From: Prado023 sp963700475
GTDB taxonomy: Bacteria; Actinomycetota; Actinomycetes; S36-B12; CAIYMF01
Assembly (NCBI GenBank): GCA_963700475.1
Contig: CAVOXR010000009.1
Coordinates: 558,001 to 622,000 of the forward strand
DNA length: 64,000 bases
Direction: 5' to 3'
Shown here in pieces: positions 8,777 through 17,300 of this stretch. Under the pieces are notes generated by a model, which searched no databases, was not told where the DNA came from, and worked only from the letters and a program-made list of their open reading frames with translations. A program made the position numbers and the translations under genes. Each line of letters begins with the position of its first letter. Within the stretch, counting starts at the first letter, position 1.

Positions 8777-10429
8777 TCACATCCTCGGGGCGGGCAGGGG
8801 CCGACAGGGTGCGGTCGAGATCGGGTCCGGGCCACCATCGCCCACGATGAACTGGCCCATCATGTCGTGGTCCTCGTGGACCAGGTTGTGGCAGTGGACC
8901 ATGTACTTCCCCGGGTGCGGACCGAACCTCGCGATGACCCGCACGCGTTCGTTCTCCCCGAGGTTCACCGTGTCCTTCGGCCCCCGCTCGTGCGGACGCG
9001 GTGGTTCGGTGTACATGACTGCGTCGTCCCCCGGCTCACCCGCGCTCGCCGCGTTGTACGTGCGGTCCAGGATGCGGAAGTCCACCAGGTGGAGGTGCAG
9101 GGGGTGGTGCCATCCGCCGTGGTCGTTGCGCAGCTCCCAGACCTCCACGGAGTTGAGGGCCGGGGTCGCGAGCGCGTCCCTGAAGCCGTTGGCGACCACC
9201 TCGTCCCACACCAGGCCGTTGATGGTCCACTGACCGCCCGTCCGGTCCATCGACAGGACCCTGGTCGTGGCGGCATCCGCTTCGGAGAGCGCCATGACCG
9301 GGTTGTCCGGGTTGAGGATGTCGGGGATCTCGTCGCTCGCGTCCGACCTACCCGACTTCGACCTGCCCTTCGCCTTCGCAGCCGCGACGACGTCGAACGC
9401 CATCGCCTTGTCGGTATGGGTGAAGGTGAGGTTGTTCTCCGAGCTGCGACTGCCCAGCACCAGGCGTTGCCCGACCGGGTACCTGGCGAAGTCGATGACG
9501 ACCTCGTAGCGCTCGGCATTCCCGTGCGGCAGCTCGGTCACCGTCTGCGGCGCCGGCATGAGGCCCGACTCGGTGGCGATGACCACCATGGGCTCCCCGC
9601 CCCGCCCACCGTCGGCACTCAGGTGCCACCGGTAGAGCCGGGAGACGGAGGCGTTGAGGATCCGGAAGCGGTACTTGCGCTGCTCCACCTTCATGACCGG
9701 CCAGGGGCGCCCGTTCACCAGGATCACATCACCGTAGAGCCCGGACTGGTCCTGGTCGTCGAACAGCAGGTCCCCCGTGGCCGTGAACATGGCGTCGCTG
9801 ATGACCAGGGGCACGTCGTAGGCGCCCGAGGGGATCGGTAGGGAGCGCTCGAGTGGGTCGTGGACCCGGTACATGCCAGCCAGGCCCAGGTAGACGTTCG
9901 GGGATGTCTGGTGCACGGCATGGTCGTGGTACCACAGGGTCCGGGCGTGCTCGGTGTTCCCGTAGTGGTAGTCCTTGTAGTACCCCGGGAAGGTGAGGTC
10001 GTTGGCGTAGCCGTCGAACTGGGGATGGGACGCCGCCCCGTGCAGGTGGACCGACGTGTTGGCGGCATGCCCCAGCGGATGCGTGGCCGGAAGCTGGTTG
10101 ATCTGTCGGACCACGCACGGCCGGCCGCGCTCGACGTCGAACGTCGGGCCGGGGAAGATGCCGTTGAAGCCCCAGACCCTGGTCCGGTATCCGGGGATGA
10201 TCTCCGCGAGGCGCTCGCTCATCGTCAACGAGTACAGGTCCCGAGCCTTCTCCGACCTCACAGGCTTCAGCACCGGCGGCACGACGAACGGGACCGTGAA
10301 CGGCAGCGGGAGCTGACTCTCCGCCATCCGGTTGGTGTCAACAGCCATCACGGCCCGCTCGAGCGGGAGTATCAGCGCGCCACCGGCCAACGCGCTCAAC
10401 TTGAGCATCTCGCGCCTCGTCAGTCCCAT
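8777..10429 (-). CDS. Multicopper oxidase (CotA/bilirubin-oxidase-like), Tat-exported
   Basis: A 550-aa three-cupredoxin oxidase that couples one-electron oxidation of phenols or metals to reduction of O2 to water. All four copper motifs are visible: SVHLHG (about 127-132), LWYHDH (about 163-168), HHPLHLHL (about 438-445) and HCHNLVHEDHDMM (about 511-523, with the axial Met). TRREMLKLSAL at the N-terminus is a twin-arginine signal, suggesting folding with copper before export. A Lys/Ser-rich insert (about 325-340) is unusual. ATG 10429 follows GGGATGG and places the Tat motif at the extreme N-terminus; a longer frame to 10498 lacks support. First gene of a three-gene operon with its own SARP-like promoter. 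Mn(II) or phenolic substrates are possible, but the sequence does not decide. Confidence 0.93.
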   Translation of the reverse strand: MGLTRREMLKLSALAGGALILPLERAVMAVDTNRMAESQLPLPFTVPFVVPPVLKPVRSEKARDLYSLTMSERLAEIIPGYRTRVWGFNGIFPGPTFDVERGRPCVVRQINQLPATHPLGHAANTSVHLHGAASHPQFDGYANDLTFPGYYKDYHYGNTEHARTLWYHDHAVHQTSPNVYLGLAGMYRVHDPLERSLPIPSGAYDVPLVISDAMFTATGDLLFDDQDQSGLYGDVILVNGRPWPVMKVEQRKYRFRILNASVSRLYRWHLSADGGRGGEPMVVIATESGLMPAPQTVTELPHGNAERYEVVIDFARYPVGQRLVLGSRSSENNLTFTHTDKAMAFDVVAAAKAKGRSKSGRSDASDEIPDILNPDNPVMALSEADAATTRVLSMDRTGGQWTINGLVWDEVVANGFRDALATPALNSVEVWELRNDHGGWHHPLHLHLVDFRILDRTYNAASAGEPGDDAVMYTEPPRPHERGPKDTVNLGENERVRVIARFGPHPGKYMVHCHNLVHEDHDMMGQFIVGDGGPDPISTAPCRPLPAPRM

Positions 10430-10516
10430 CGTGCACCATCCCGAATCGATCGGTGGGCGGCCTGCCACCGACACCGCCCCGCAGGATCCGGACCACATCG
10501 GAATCCCGCGGCCCGG

Positions 10517-10571
10517 AACCTAGGGGTTCCTTCGTCAGCCCAGCGTCATCAGGGCGTCACCCCCGCGTCAT
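10517..10571 (-). promoter_or_regulatory. Multicopper-oxidase promoter with three 11-bp-spaced heptamers
   Basis: Plus-strand GCGTCAT (10543-10549), GCGTCAC (10554-10560) and GCGTCAT (10565-10571) are nearly perfect repeats at an 11-bp period. In the gene's direction 20 nt precede TAGGTT (10522-10517), exactly one 11-bp period shorter than at the two RTX genes. The leader to ATG 10429 is about 80 nt. The remaining 278 nt up to the next gene at 10850 show nothing else I recognise. Confidence 0.65.
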
Positions 10572-10849
10572 CCCGCGACCCCGGACCAGGACCAGGCGAC
10601 CACATGGGACGAGCGGCACGACCCGCACCTGCGCAGCAGTCGAGTCTTGAACGTCGTCGGGCTGAGCGCGTCGGGTGGCGGTGGACCGCCGGCTACTCCC
10701 CCGGGCAGCGCCAGCGCCTGGCCCTGCCGCGGCACTGCTCGGCGATCCCGGAACGCTGACCCTCCACGAGCCAGACATGGACGCCCGCACCGTCTCGAGC
10801 CGCATCGCCCACGGCCTCAGCCGCAGGACGGGCGTACGCTTCGGGTCTC

Positions 10850-12139
10850 ATGCGCATCCTGCACCTGACCTGGGAGTACCCGCCCGTGATGTACGGGGGG
10901 CTCGGTCGCCATGTCCATGCGCTGGCCAACGCCCAGGCCGCCAACGGCCACGACGTGGTCGTCATCACCCAGGCGCCGAACTCCGCCGCACCCGCGCGGG
11001 TGCCGTGGGGTTCCACCGGCCCGGTGCGGGTCCTGCGCGCCACGATCGACCCGTCCACGCACGACCCGCGCGACCTGCTGGCCCACGTCGCGGAGATGGA
11101 GTGCGAGTTCACCGGCCACGGCAACGCCCTGCTGGCCGACTGGCAACCGGACGTCATCCACGCCCACGACTGGATGGTGGCCCACGCCGCGGTGGCCCTG
11201 CGCAAGAGGTCGGGAGCACCCCTGACCGCCACGATCCACGCCACGGAGGCTGGCCGGAACAGGGGCTGGGTCACGACCGACCTCTCCACGACCATCCACG
11301 GGATCGAGTGGTGGCTGGCCAACACCGCGGACGCGGTCATCACCTGCTCACGCACGATGCGCGACGAGGTACGCACGCTGTTCGGCGTCACCGCGGCGCA
11401 TGTCGTGCCCAACGGCATCGAACCGGCTGACTGGCAACGCCCCGAGTTCGAGACCGCGCGGATCAGCGCCGAGAACGCCGACGCCCACCCCCTGCTCGCC
11501 TACACCGGCCGGGTCGAGTGGGAGAAGGGCGTGCAGACACTCGTCTCGGCAATGACAGCCCTGCGTCGGTCGCACCCGGGCATCCGGCTCCTGGTCGCCG
11601 GCCGCGGCAGCTACCTCGATGAGGTGCAGCGAGTTGCCGTGGATCTCGGCCTCGACGGCTCGGTCCGGTTCCTCGGCTGGGTCAGCGAGGAGGACCTGCG
11701 CGCGATCGTCGCGGCTGCGGATCTCGCAGTCGCCCCGAGCCTGTACGAGCCCTTCGGCCTGATCGCCCTGGAGGCCGCGGCGATCGGGACTCCGTTGGTG
11801 GTGTCCAGGACGGGCGGCCTTGCCGAGTTCGCCGACGACGACAAGCGCGCACTGACCTTCACACCCGGCGATGCCGAGAGCCTCGTCCGGGCCGTCACCA
11901 GCGCGCTTGCCGATCCGCGGGCCACCCACGAGAGGGCCGAACGCGCCCGGGAGGCCGTCCTGGCCGACTACGACTGGCGGAACCTCGCCCAGCAGACCAC
12001 CGACGTCTACGGAGCAGCCCGGGAGATGCAGGGCCACGGCCCCGACGACCCGCAGCACCAGGACGCTGACGCCCGGAACGCACTGCGCCCACCGCGATTC
12101 GACGCCCCGCCGGGCAGGCTGTTGGACGTCCCGCAGTGA
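10850..12139 (+). CDS. GT4 glycosyltransferase (Rv3032-like alpha-1,4-glucan synthase family)
   Basis: 429 residues with the GT-B fold of family 4 retaining transferases. The N-terminal WEYPPVMYGGLGRHVHAL (about 8-25) is typical of glycogen-synthase-like enzymes and close to the start of mycobacterial Rv3032. The C-terminal domain has GRVEWEKG and PSLYEPFGLIALEA (about 297-310), the nucleotide-sugar site with the conserved Glu pair. The likely reaction is transfer of glucose from a nucleotide sugar to an alpha-glucan, in the cytoplasm. ATG 10850. Its stop overlaps the next gene's GTG by four bases (GTGA). The C-terminal 40 residues are Arg/Pro-rich and probably disordered. Confidence 0.85.
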   Translation: MRILHLTWEYPPVMYGGLGRHVHALANAQAANGHDVVVITQAPNSAAPARVPWGSTGPVRVLRATIDPSTHDPRDLLAHVAEMECEFTGHGNALLADWQPDVIHAHDWMVAHAAVALRKRSGAPLTATIHATEAGRNRGWVTTDLSTTIHGIEWWLANTADAVITCSRTMRDEVRTLFGVTAAHVVPNGIEPADWQRPEFETARISAENADAHPLLAYTGRVEWEKGVQTLVSAMTALRRSHPGIRLLVAGRGSYLDEVQRVAVDLGLDGSVRFLGWVSEEDLRAIVAAADLAVAPSLYEPFGLIALEAAAIGTPLVVSRTGGLAEFADDDKRALTFTPGDAESLVRAVTSALADPRATHERAERAREAVLADYDWRNLAQQTTDVYGAAREMQGHGPDDPQHQDADARNALRPPRFDAPPGRLLDVPQ

Positions 12140-13242
12140 CCCCCGGCGTCGGCCTTCGGGGCCAGCGTCCGGCCGGCCTGACGCGCGGGATGATCGTGGC
12201 CGAGATCCTGATCGTGCTCGCGCTGTCCCTGGGTCGCTCCGGCATCTACTCGATCGTCAGCTTCCTGGCCGACCTCACCAGCGGCACCCCACTGGCGGGG
12301 CAGTCCGCGATCCTCAACGACACCCTTGCCCCCGGACGCCCGCTGCTCGACCTGACCCGTCAGGTCCTGCGCATCTGCTTCGCCCTCGCACCGGTCGCGC
12401 TGGTCTGGTACCTGCTGGTGCGCTCCGGTGAGGGGCTGCGCGCGATCGGCCTGGACCTCACCCAGCCGGGGCGGGACCTCCTTCGCGGCGCGGGCCTGGC
12501 AGCGGTCGTCGGAGGGATCGGGCTGGTCGGGTACCTGGTGGCCTACCAGTCGGGGGTGAACCTGGCGGTTGTTGCCCAGGCACTGCCCGACGAGTGGTGG
12601 CGCTGGCCGGTGCTGATCGGGGCAGCGCTGCAGAACGCCGTCGTCGAGGAGGTCATCGTCGTCGGGTTCGTGATGCGCCGCCTGACACAGCTCGGATGGG
12701 CGCCGTGGGCGGTGATCTCCACGAGTGCGGTGGTGCGGGGCAGCTACCACCTGTACCAGGGGATCGGCGGGCTGCTGGGCAACATGGCCATGGGCGCGTT
12801 CTTCGGCTGGCTGTTCGTGCGCTGGGGTCGGGTGCTTCCCTTCATCGTCGCCCACGCGCTGATCGACATCGTGGCGTTCGTCGGATACGCCGTGCTCGAA
12901 GGTCGGGTGGACTGGCTGCCGTCGGCGCGGCTGAGCCAGACTGCCACCATGTCCGAGCAGCCGAACGACCCCCAGCAGGTCCATGTCTCCCTCGAGATGC
13001 CCGATGCGCACAAGGGCGGGGTGTGGGCCAACTTCGCCCGGGTGTCGCACAGCCCGTACGAGTTCACGCTGGACTTCGCCCGCATCGACTTCGCGACGGC
13101 CCCGGACATGCAGGGCGTCGTCGTGGCCCGCGTGAACCTCTCGCCGCTGATGGTCACGCAGCTCATCGAGGCACTGGAGACCAACTGGGCCACCTATGCC
13201 CAGAAGGCCATGCCACGCGAGGTCGACGGGCCCGGGTCCTGA
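12136..13242 (+). CDS. CPBP-family intramembrane protease fused to a DUF3467 domain
   Basis: 368 residues. The first 270 form a multi-spanning membrane domain with CPBP (Rce1/CAAX-protease-like) motifs: EEVIVVGFVMRR supplies the Glu pair, SYHLYQG the second motif and HALID the third. From about residue 272 (MSEQPNDPQQVHV) the sequence is a soluble DUF3467 domain (about 95 aa), normally a stand-alone protein. There is no stop or good ribosome site at the junction (ATG 12949), so the two are fused as read. GTG 12136 overlaps the glycosyltransferase stop (GTGA), so translation is coupled. Substrate unknown. The usual R after EExxx is replaced (EEVIVVGF), so activity is not certain. Confidence 0.8.
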   Translation: MTPGVGLRGQRPAGLTRGMIVAEILIVLALSLGRSGIYSIVSFLADLTSGTPLAGQSAILNDTLAPGRPLLDLTRQVLRICFALAPVALVWYLLVRSGEGLRAIGLDLTQPGRDLLRGAGLAAVVGGIGLVGYLVAYQSGVNLAVVAQALPDEWWRWPVLIGAALQNAVVEEVIVVGFVMRRLTQLGWAPWAVISTSAVVRGSYHLYQGIGGLLGNMAMGAFFGWLFVRWGRVLPFIVAHALIDIVAFVGYAVLEGRVDWLPSARLSQTATMSEQPNDPQQVHVSLEMPDAHKGGVWANFARVSHSPYEFTLDFARIDFATAPDMQGVVVARVNLSPLMVTQLIEALETNWATYAQKAMPREVDGPGS

Positions 13243-13372
13243 CGGCGCGAGCACTGGGAGGTCGGGGTCAGCGCTCCATCGGGCCACGACGGCTCCCTGC
13301 CTGCGATGCTTCGGCTGGGGACGCACCGCGGGCGACCCCCGGCGGGACCGCCCCGGGAGGAGGCGCACGCAG

Positions 13373-14461
13373 ATGGCCATCGACGGTGGGCCCGAGCTCG
13401 TCCAGCTGCTCACCCCCGAGGGGGTGCTGGTCGAGCATCCCGACTACGCCCTGTCGCTGACCGACTCCGCCTGGCGCCACCGCTACGCCGACCTCGTGAT
13501 GGTGCGTCGGCTCGACGCCGAGGCCACCGCATTGCAGCGCCACGGCGAGCTGGGCCTGTGGGCTCCGTGTCAGGGCCAGGAGGCCGCCCAGGTGGGCGCG
13601 GCCCGGGCCACGCGCGAGACCGACCGGATCTTCCCGACGTACCGGGAGCATGGGATGGCCTATGTCCGCGGTGTCGACCCGATCACCCTGCTGGGGCTGT
13701 TCCGTGGGACCACGCTCGGAGGCTGGGACCCTGCGGACCACGGGTTCAGCCTCTACACGATCGTGATCGGTGACCAGACGCTGCACGCCGTCGGCTACGC
13801 CATGGGCATCCAGCGCGATGCGACCGATGACGCCGTGGTCGTCTGCTTCGGCGACGGCGCGTCCTCCCAGGGCGACGTGGCCGAGGCGTTCGTCTACGCG
13901 GCCGTCAACGACGCGCCCGTGGTCTTCTTCTGCCAGAACAACCAGTGGGCGATCTCCGAGCCGCTGGAGCGACAGACGCGGATCCCCCTGTTCAAGCGCG
14001 CCGCCGGCTACGGGTTCCCGGGAGTGCGCGTCGACGGCAACGACGTGCTCGCCGTCGAGGCCGTGGTCAGCGCCGCGCTCGAGCGGGCACGTCGGGGCGG
14101 TGGTCCCACCCTGGTCGAGGCGTTCACGTATCGCATGGGCGCGCACACCACCTCCGATGACCCCACCCGCTACCGGACCACGGCCGAGGGCGAGGCCTGG
14201 AAGCTCAAGGACCCGATCGAGCGGGTACGCGCGCACATCTCGCGCTCAGGGATCGCCGACGCTGCCTTCCTCGCCGAGGTCGACGCCGGAGCCGACGCGC
14301 TCGGCGAGCACATGCGAGCCGCCTGCCGGGCGATGCCGGATCCCGTGCCCCTGTCCATGTTCGACCACCTGTACGCCACCGAGCATCCGGTGGTGGACCG
14401 CGACCGGGCCTGGCTCTCGGCCTATCTCGCCGACTTCGCCGACTCAGGGCGGGGGCACTGA
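13373..14461 (+). CDS. 2-oxo-acid dehydrogenase E1 component, alpha subunit
   Basis: 362 residues; the thiamine-diphosphate subunit that decarboxylates pyruvate or branched-chain 2-oxo acids. The ThDP motif GDGASSQGDVAEA (about 160-172) runs on to CQNNQW, the GDG-to-NN hallmark. GAHTTSDDPTRYR is the conserved phosphorylation-loop region. ATG 13373 lies about 9 nt after GGGAGGAGG; the longer upstream frame is Arg-rich and non-homologous. First of three genes E1a-E1b-E2 (1-nt then 9-nt gaps). Pyruvate versus branched-chain specificity cannot be decided here; the arrangement resembles bkdABC. Confidence 0.93.
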   Translation: MAIDGGPELVQLLTPEGVLVEHPDYALSLTDSAWRHRYADLVMVRRLDAEATALQRHGELGLWAPCQGQEAAQVGAARATRETDRIFPTYREHGMAYVRGVDPITLLGLFRGTTLGGWDPADHGFSLYTIVIGDQTLHAVGYAMGIQRDATDDAVVVCFGDGASSQGDVAEAFVYAAVNDAPVVFFCQNNQWAISEPLERQTRIPLFKRAAGYGFPGVRVDGNDVLAVEAVVSAALERARRGGGPTLVEAFTYRMGAHTTSDDPTRYRTTAEGEAWKLKDPIERVRAHISRSGIADAAFLAEVDAGADALGEHMRAACRAMPDPVPLSMFDHLYATEHPVVDRDRAWLSAYLADFADSGRGH

Positions 14462-14462
14462 C

Positions 14463-15440
14463 ATGGCCGTGCTCACGATGGCCAAGGCCCTGAACGCCGG
14501 ACTCGCAGCGGCGATGCACGACGACCCGAAGGTCCTGCTGATGGGTGAGGACATCGGCCGTCTCGGTGGGGTGTTCCGGGTCACCGACGGCCTGCAGGCC
14601 CGGTACGGCGAGGACCGCGTGATCGACACCCCCCTGGCCGAGAGCGGCATCATCGGCACCGCCGTGGGGCTGGCGATGCGCGGGTACGCGCCGGTCGCCG
14701 AGATCCAGTTCGACGGGTTCATCTTCCCCGCGTTCGACCAGATCACCACGCAGGTCGCCCGGCTGCACCTGCGCTCGTCCGGAGCGCTGTCCATGCGGAT
14801 CGTCATCCGGGTGCCCAACGGGGGCGGGATCGGCGCGGTCGAGCACCACTCCGAGTCCCCCGAGGCCTACTTCGCGCACACCCCGGGACTGCGGATCGTG
14901 ACCCCCAGCACCCCGGCGGATGCGTTCATGATGATCCGCCAGGCGATCGCCCATCCCGACCCGGTCCTGTTCTTCGAGCCGAAGCGACGGTACTGGGACA
15001 AGGGCGAGGTCGACGTGGACGCCCCGCTGCTCCCGTTGCCGGAGCTGTTCCAGGCACGGGTCGTGAAGCGCGGCCACGACGCGACCCTGCTCTGCTGGGG
15101 GCCCATGGTGCGCACGTGCCTGGACGCCGCCCAGGCCGACACCGACCGCGATCTGGAGGTCATCGACGCGCGCAGCCTGGCGCCGCTGGACATGCCGACG
15201 ATCATCGAGTCGGTGGGGCGCACGGGCCGGTTGATCGTCGTGCACGAGGCGCCGGTCGTCGGCGGCGTCGGTGCTGAGATCGCGGCTGAGGTCACACAGG
15301 CGTGCTTCTACCAGCTCGAGGCCCCGGTGCTCCGGGTCGGCGGGTTCCACGCGCCCTACCCGCCGTCGCGGATCGAGGAGATCTACCTGCCCGACCTCGA
15401 CCGCATCCTTGAGGCGGTCGACCGCTCCATGGCCTACTGA
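14463..15440 (+). CDS. 2-oxo-acid dehydrogenase E1 component, beta subunit
   Basis: 325 residues. It starts MAVLTMAKALNAGLAAAM and contains MGEDIGRLGGVFRVTDGL, the LAESGIIGTAVGLAMRGY segment and IVVHEAPVVGGVGAEIAAEV, all typical of E1-beta. This subunit completes the heterotetramer active site and binds E2. ATG 14463 is one base after the alpha-subunit stop. Length is normal for the family. Co-transcribed with the flanking genes. Confidence 0.94.
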   Translation: MAVLTMAKALNAGLAAAMHDDPKVLLMGEDIGRLGGVFRVTDGLQARYGEDRVIDTPLAESGIIGTAVGLAMRGYAPVAEIQFDGFIFPAFDQITTQVARLHLRSSGALSMRIVIRVPNGGGIGAVEHHSESPEAYFAHTPGLRIVTPSTPADAFMMIRQAIAHPDPVLFFEPKRRYWDKGEVDVDAPLLPLPELFQARVVKRGHDATLLCWGPMVRTCLDAAQADTDRDLEVIDARSLAPLDMPTIIESVGRTGRLIVVHEAPVVGGVGAEIAAEVTQACFYQLEAPVLRVGGFHAPYPPSRIEEIYLPDLDRILEAVDRSMAY

Positions 15441-15449
15441 GGAGGACCC

Positions 15450-16907
15450 GTGCTCCACGAGTTCCGGATGCCTGACGCCGGCGAGGGCCTGACCGAGGCC
15501 GAGGTGCTCAATTGGCGCGTGGCCGTCGGCGATGCCGTCGTGGTCAACCAGATCCTGCTCGAGGTCGAGACGGCGAAGGCCGCCGTCGAGCTGCCCAGCC
15601 CGTACGCCGGGGTCGTCATGGAGGTGCTGGCGGCACCAGGCGACGTCGTGCCCGTCGGGCAGCCGATCATCCGGATCGAGGACGGGGTGCAGGCAGCCCC
15701 ATCCCCCAGTGCGGAGGGTGAAGGCGGTGCTGCGGCCGCTGCCGGGGCTCCGTCGGGTCCAGGGGCGCAGCCGGGTCTCGACCCAACCGCGGAGGCGGGT
15801 GGTGCAACCGCAGCTCCCCCCGGGGAGGGCCAGCGCACCGCCGTGCTCGTCGGCTACGGGGTCAAGGCGGAGCAGACGCCCCTTCGCAGGCCGCGCAGGA
15901 CGCCGCACGGTGCCGACCACGTCGAACCCGGCCCGCCCGGTGAGCGGGGCCGCCCGGTCCGCCAGGGCGGCTTGGAGCTCGGGCGGGCGCTGGAGACCCG
16001 ACTGGGCAGCGACCAGGTGCGCGCCAAGCCACCCGTGCGCAGGCTGGCACGCGACCTCGACGTGGACCTGTCCCAGGTCGTGCCCACCGGGCCCGACGGG
16101 ACGATCACCCACGACGACGTCTCACGGGCGGCCGCCGCAGCTCGTGGCCCCGTGTCGCCTGGGCGAGTGGTGCCGACCGCCCCCGTGGCCCGTGCTGCCG
16201 ACGGCGGCGGGAGCGAGGTCGTGCCACTGACGCATGTCGGTCGGATGATGGCCCACGCAATGACGTCGTCGGCCTTCACCGCGGTGCATGTCACCGAGTG
16301 GGTCGATGTCGACGTCACCGCGATGACCTCCCTGATCCGCGCCGCGCGAGCCCGGGAGGACATGGCTGGCCTTTCCATCACGCCGCTGACGTTCGCCGCA
16401 CTGGGACTCGTCCGGGCCGCGCGTGACCATCCCACCGTGAACTCCAGCCTCGACGAGACGGGCGAGAACCTGCTCGTGCACCGCAGCGTCCACCTCGGGA
16501 TCGCCGTCGACTCGCCCCGGGGGTTGATCGTCCCCAGGATCGCTGACGCACAGGGCCTGGACCTTCGCGGCATGGGCGATGCCCTGGCCCGCCTGATCGA
16601 GACCGCCCGGGCGGGGCGATCGCGGCCTGAGGACCTGCGTGGCTCGACCATCACGATCACCAACGTCGGCGTGTTCGGCGTGGATGGGGGCACTCCGATC
16701 CTCAACCCCGGCGAGGTGGCGATCCTGGCCCTCGGACGCGTCCTGCCCCGGCCGTGGGCCGTGGACGGCCGCGTCGAGGTGCGCGACGTGGTGACCCTCG
16801 CACTGTCGTTCGACCATCGCGTGGTCGATGGCGCCATGGGATCGCGCGTCCTTCGGGAGGTGGCCGACTTCATGTCCGATCCGGCCACTGCGCTCACGCT
16901 GGGCTGA
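15450..16907 (+). CDS. Dihydrolipoamide acyltransferase (E2) of a 2-oxo-acid dehydrogenase
   Basis: 485 residues. The N-terminal lipoyl domain carries ETAKAAVELPSP with the lipoylated Lys near 43. A Gly/Ala/Pro linker follows, then a peripheral-subunit-binding domain (VRRLARDLDVDLSQVVPTGP), then the acyltransferase core with LSFDHRVVDGAMG (catalytic His near 456, HxxxD type). It transfers acyl groups to CoA. GTG 15450 follows GAGGAGG. No E3 (dihydrolipoamide dehydrogenase) follows, so E3 must come from elsewhere. A GC-rich palindrome sits at 16912-16927 just after the stop. Confidence 0.94.
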   Translation: MLHEFRMPDAGEGLTEAEVLNWRVAVGDAVVVNQILLEVETAKAAVELPSPYAGVVMEVLAAPGDVVPVGQPIIRIEDGVQAAPSPSAEGEGGAAAAAGAPSGPGAQPGLDPTAEAGGATAAPPGEGQRTAVLVGYGVKAEQTPLRRPRRTPHGADHVEPGPPGERGRPVRQGGLELGRALETRLGSDQVRAKPPVRRLARDLDVDLSQVVPTGPDGTITHDDVSRAAAAARGPVSPGRVVPTAPVARAADGGGSEVVPLTHVGRMMAHAMTSSAFTAVHVTEWVDVDVTAMTSLIRAARAREDMAGLSITPLTFAALGLVRAARDHPTVNSSLDETGENLLVHRSVHLGIAVDSPRGLIVPRIADAQGLDLRGMGDALARLIETARAGRSRPEDLRGSTITITNVGVFGVDGGTPILNPGEVAILALGRVLPRPWAVDGRVEVRDVVTLALSFDHRVVDGAMGSRVLREVADFMSDPATALTLG

Positions 16908-17000
16908 GGGTGCGGCCGGCCGGCCGCCGCCTCGCGCGAAGAGAGGGATTCGCTTCCCGTATCCCTTGTGCACTGGGGCATCTGGTGGGATCGTCGAAAG

Positions 17001-17183
17001 GTGCCCGATCAGCCGACTGACGCCGCGGTCAATCCGTACCGCATGACCCTGGCGGAGCTCGAGGAGCAGGTCCACGTCCCGTACGAAGACCTCGTAGCGG
17101 AGCAACCGACGCCTCCGGCTCGTGACGCCAGCGCCGAGTGGGACGACGACCATCGCCAACTACGGCTGGCCGGCGGTTCCTAG
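17001..17183 (+). CDS. Small hypothetical protein
   Basis: An acidic 60-aa frame from GTG 17001 (or ATG 17043) with G/C-rich third positions. It contains MTLAELEEQVHVPYEDLVAE, which looks helical. GGTGGGATC lies upstream. I recognise no family, and it could be chance. Confidence 0.35.
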   Translation: MPDQPTDAAVNPYRMTLAELEEQVHVPYEDLVAEQPTPPARDASAEWDDDHRQLRLAGGS

Positions 17184-17300
17184 ACCCCTGTCCGACGTCT
17201 GGTTTCCGACGCAGCCTTTCGGCGCCACACAGCAGTACGTGTCGCGCCGGAGCCTCCCGGGTGGGGGCATTCTGGCCTCGGGCGCCTAGCATTGCTCCTC

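Noticed and set aside
8198..9841. Plus-strand frame of 547 codons opposite the multicopper oxidase
   Set aside because: Antisense shadow of a gene with all four copper motifs; it has no domain of its own.
14205..16112. Minus-strand frame of 635 codons opposite E1-beta and E2
   Set aside because: Both genes on the other strand are unmistakable, and the frame crosses two of them.
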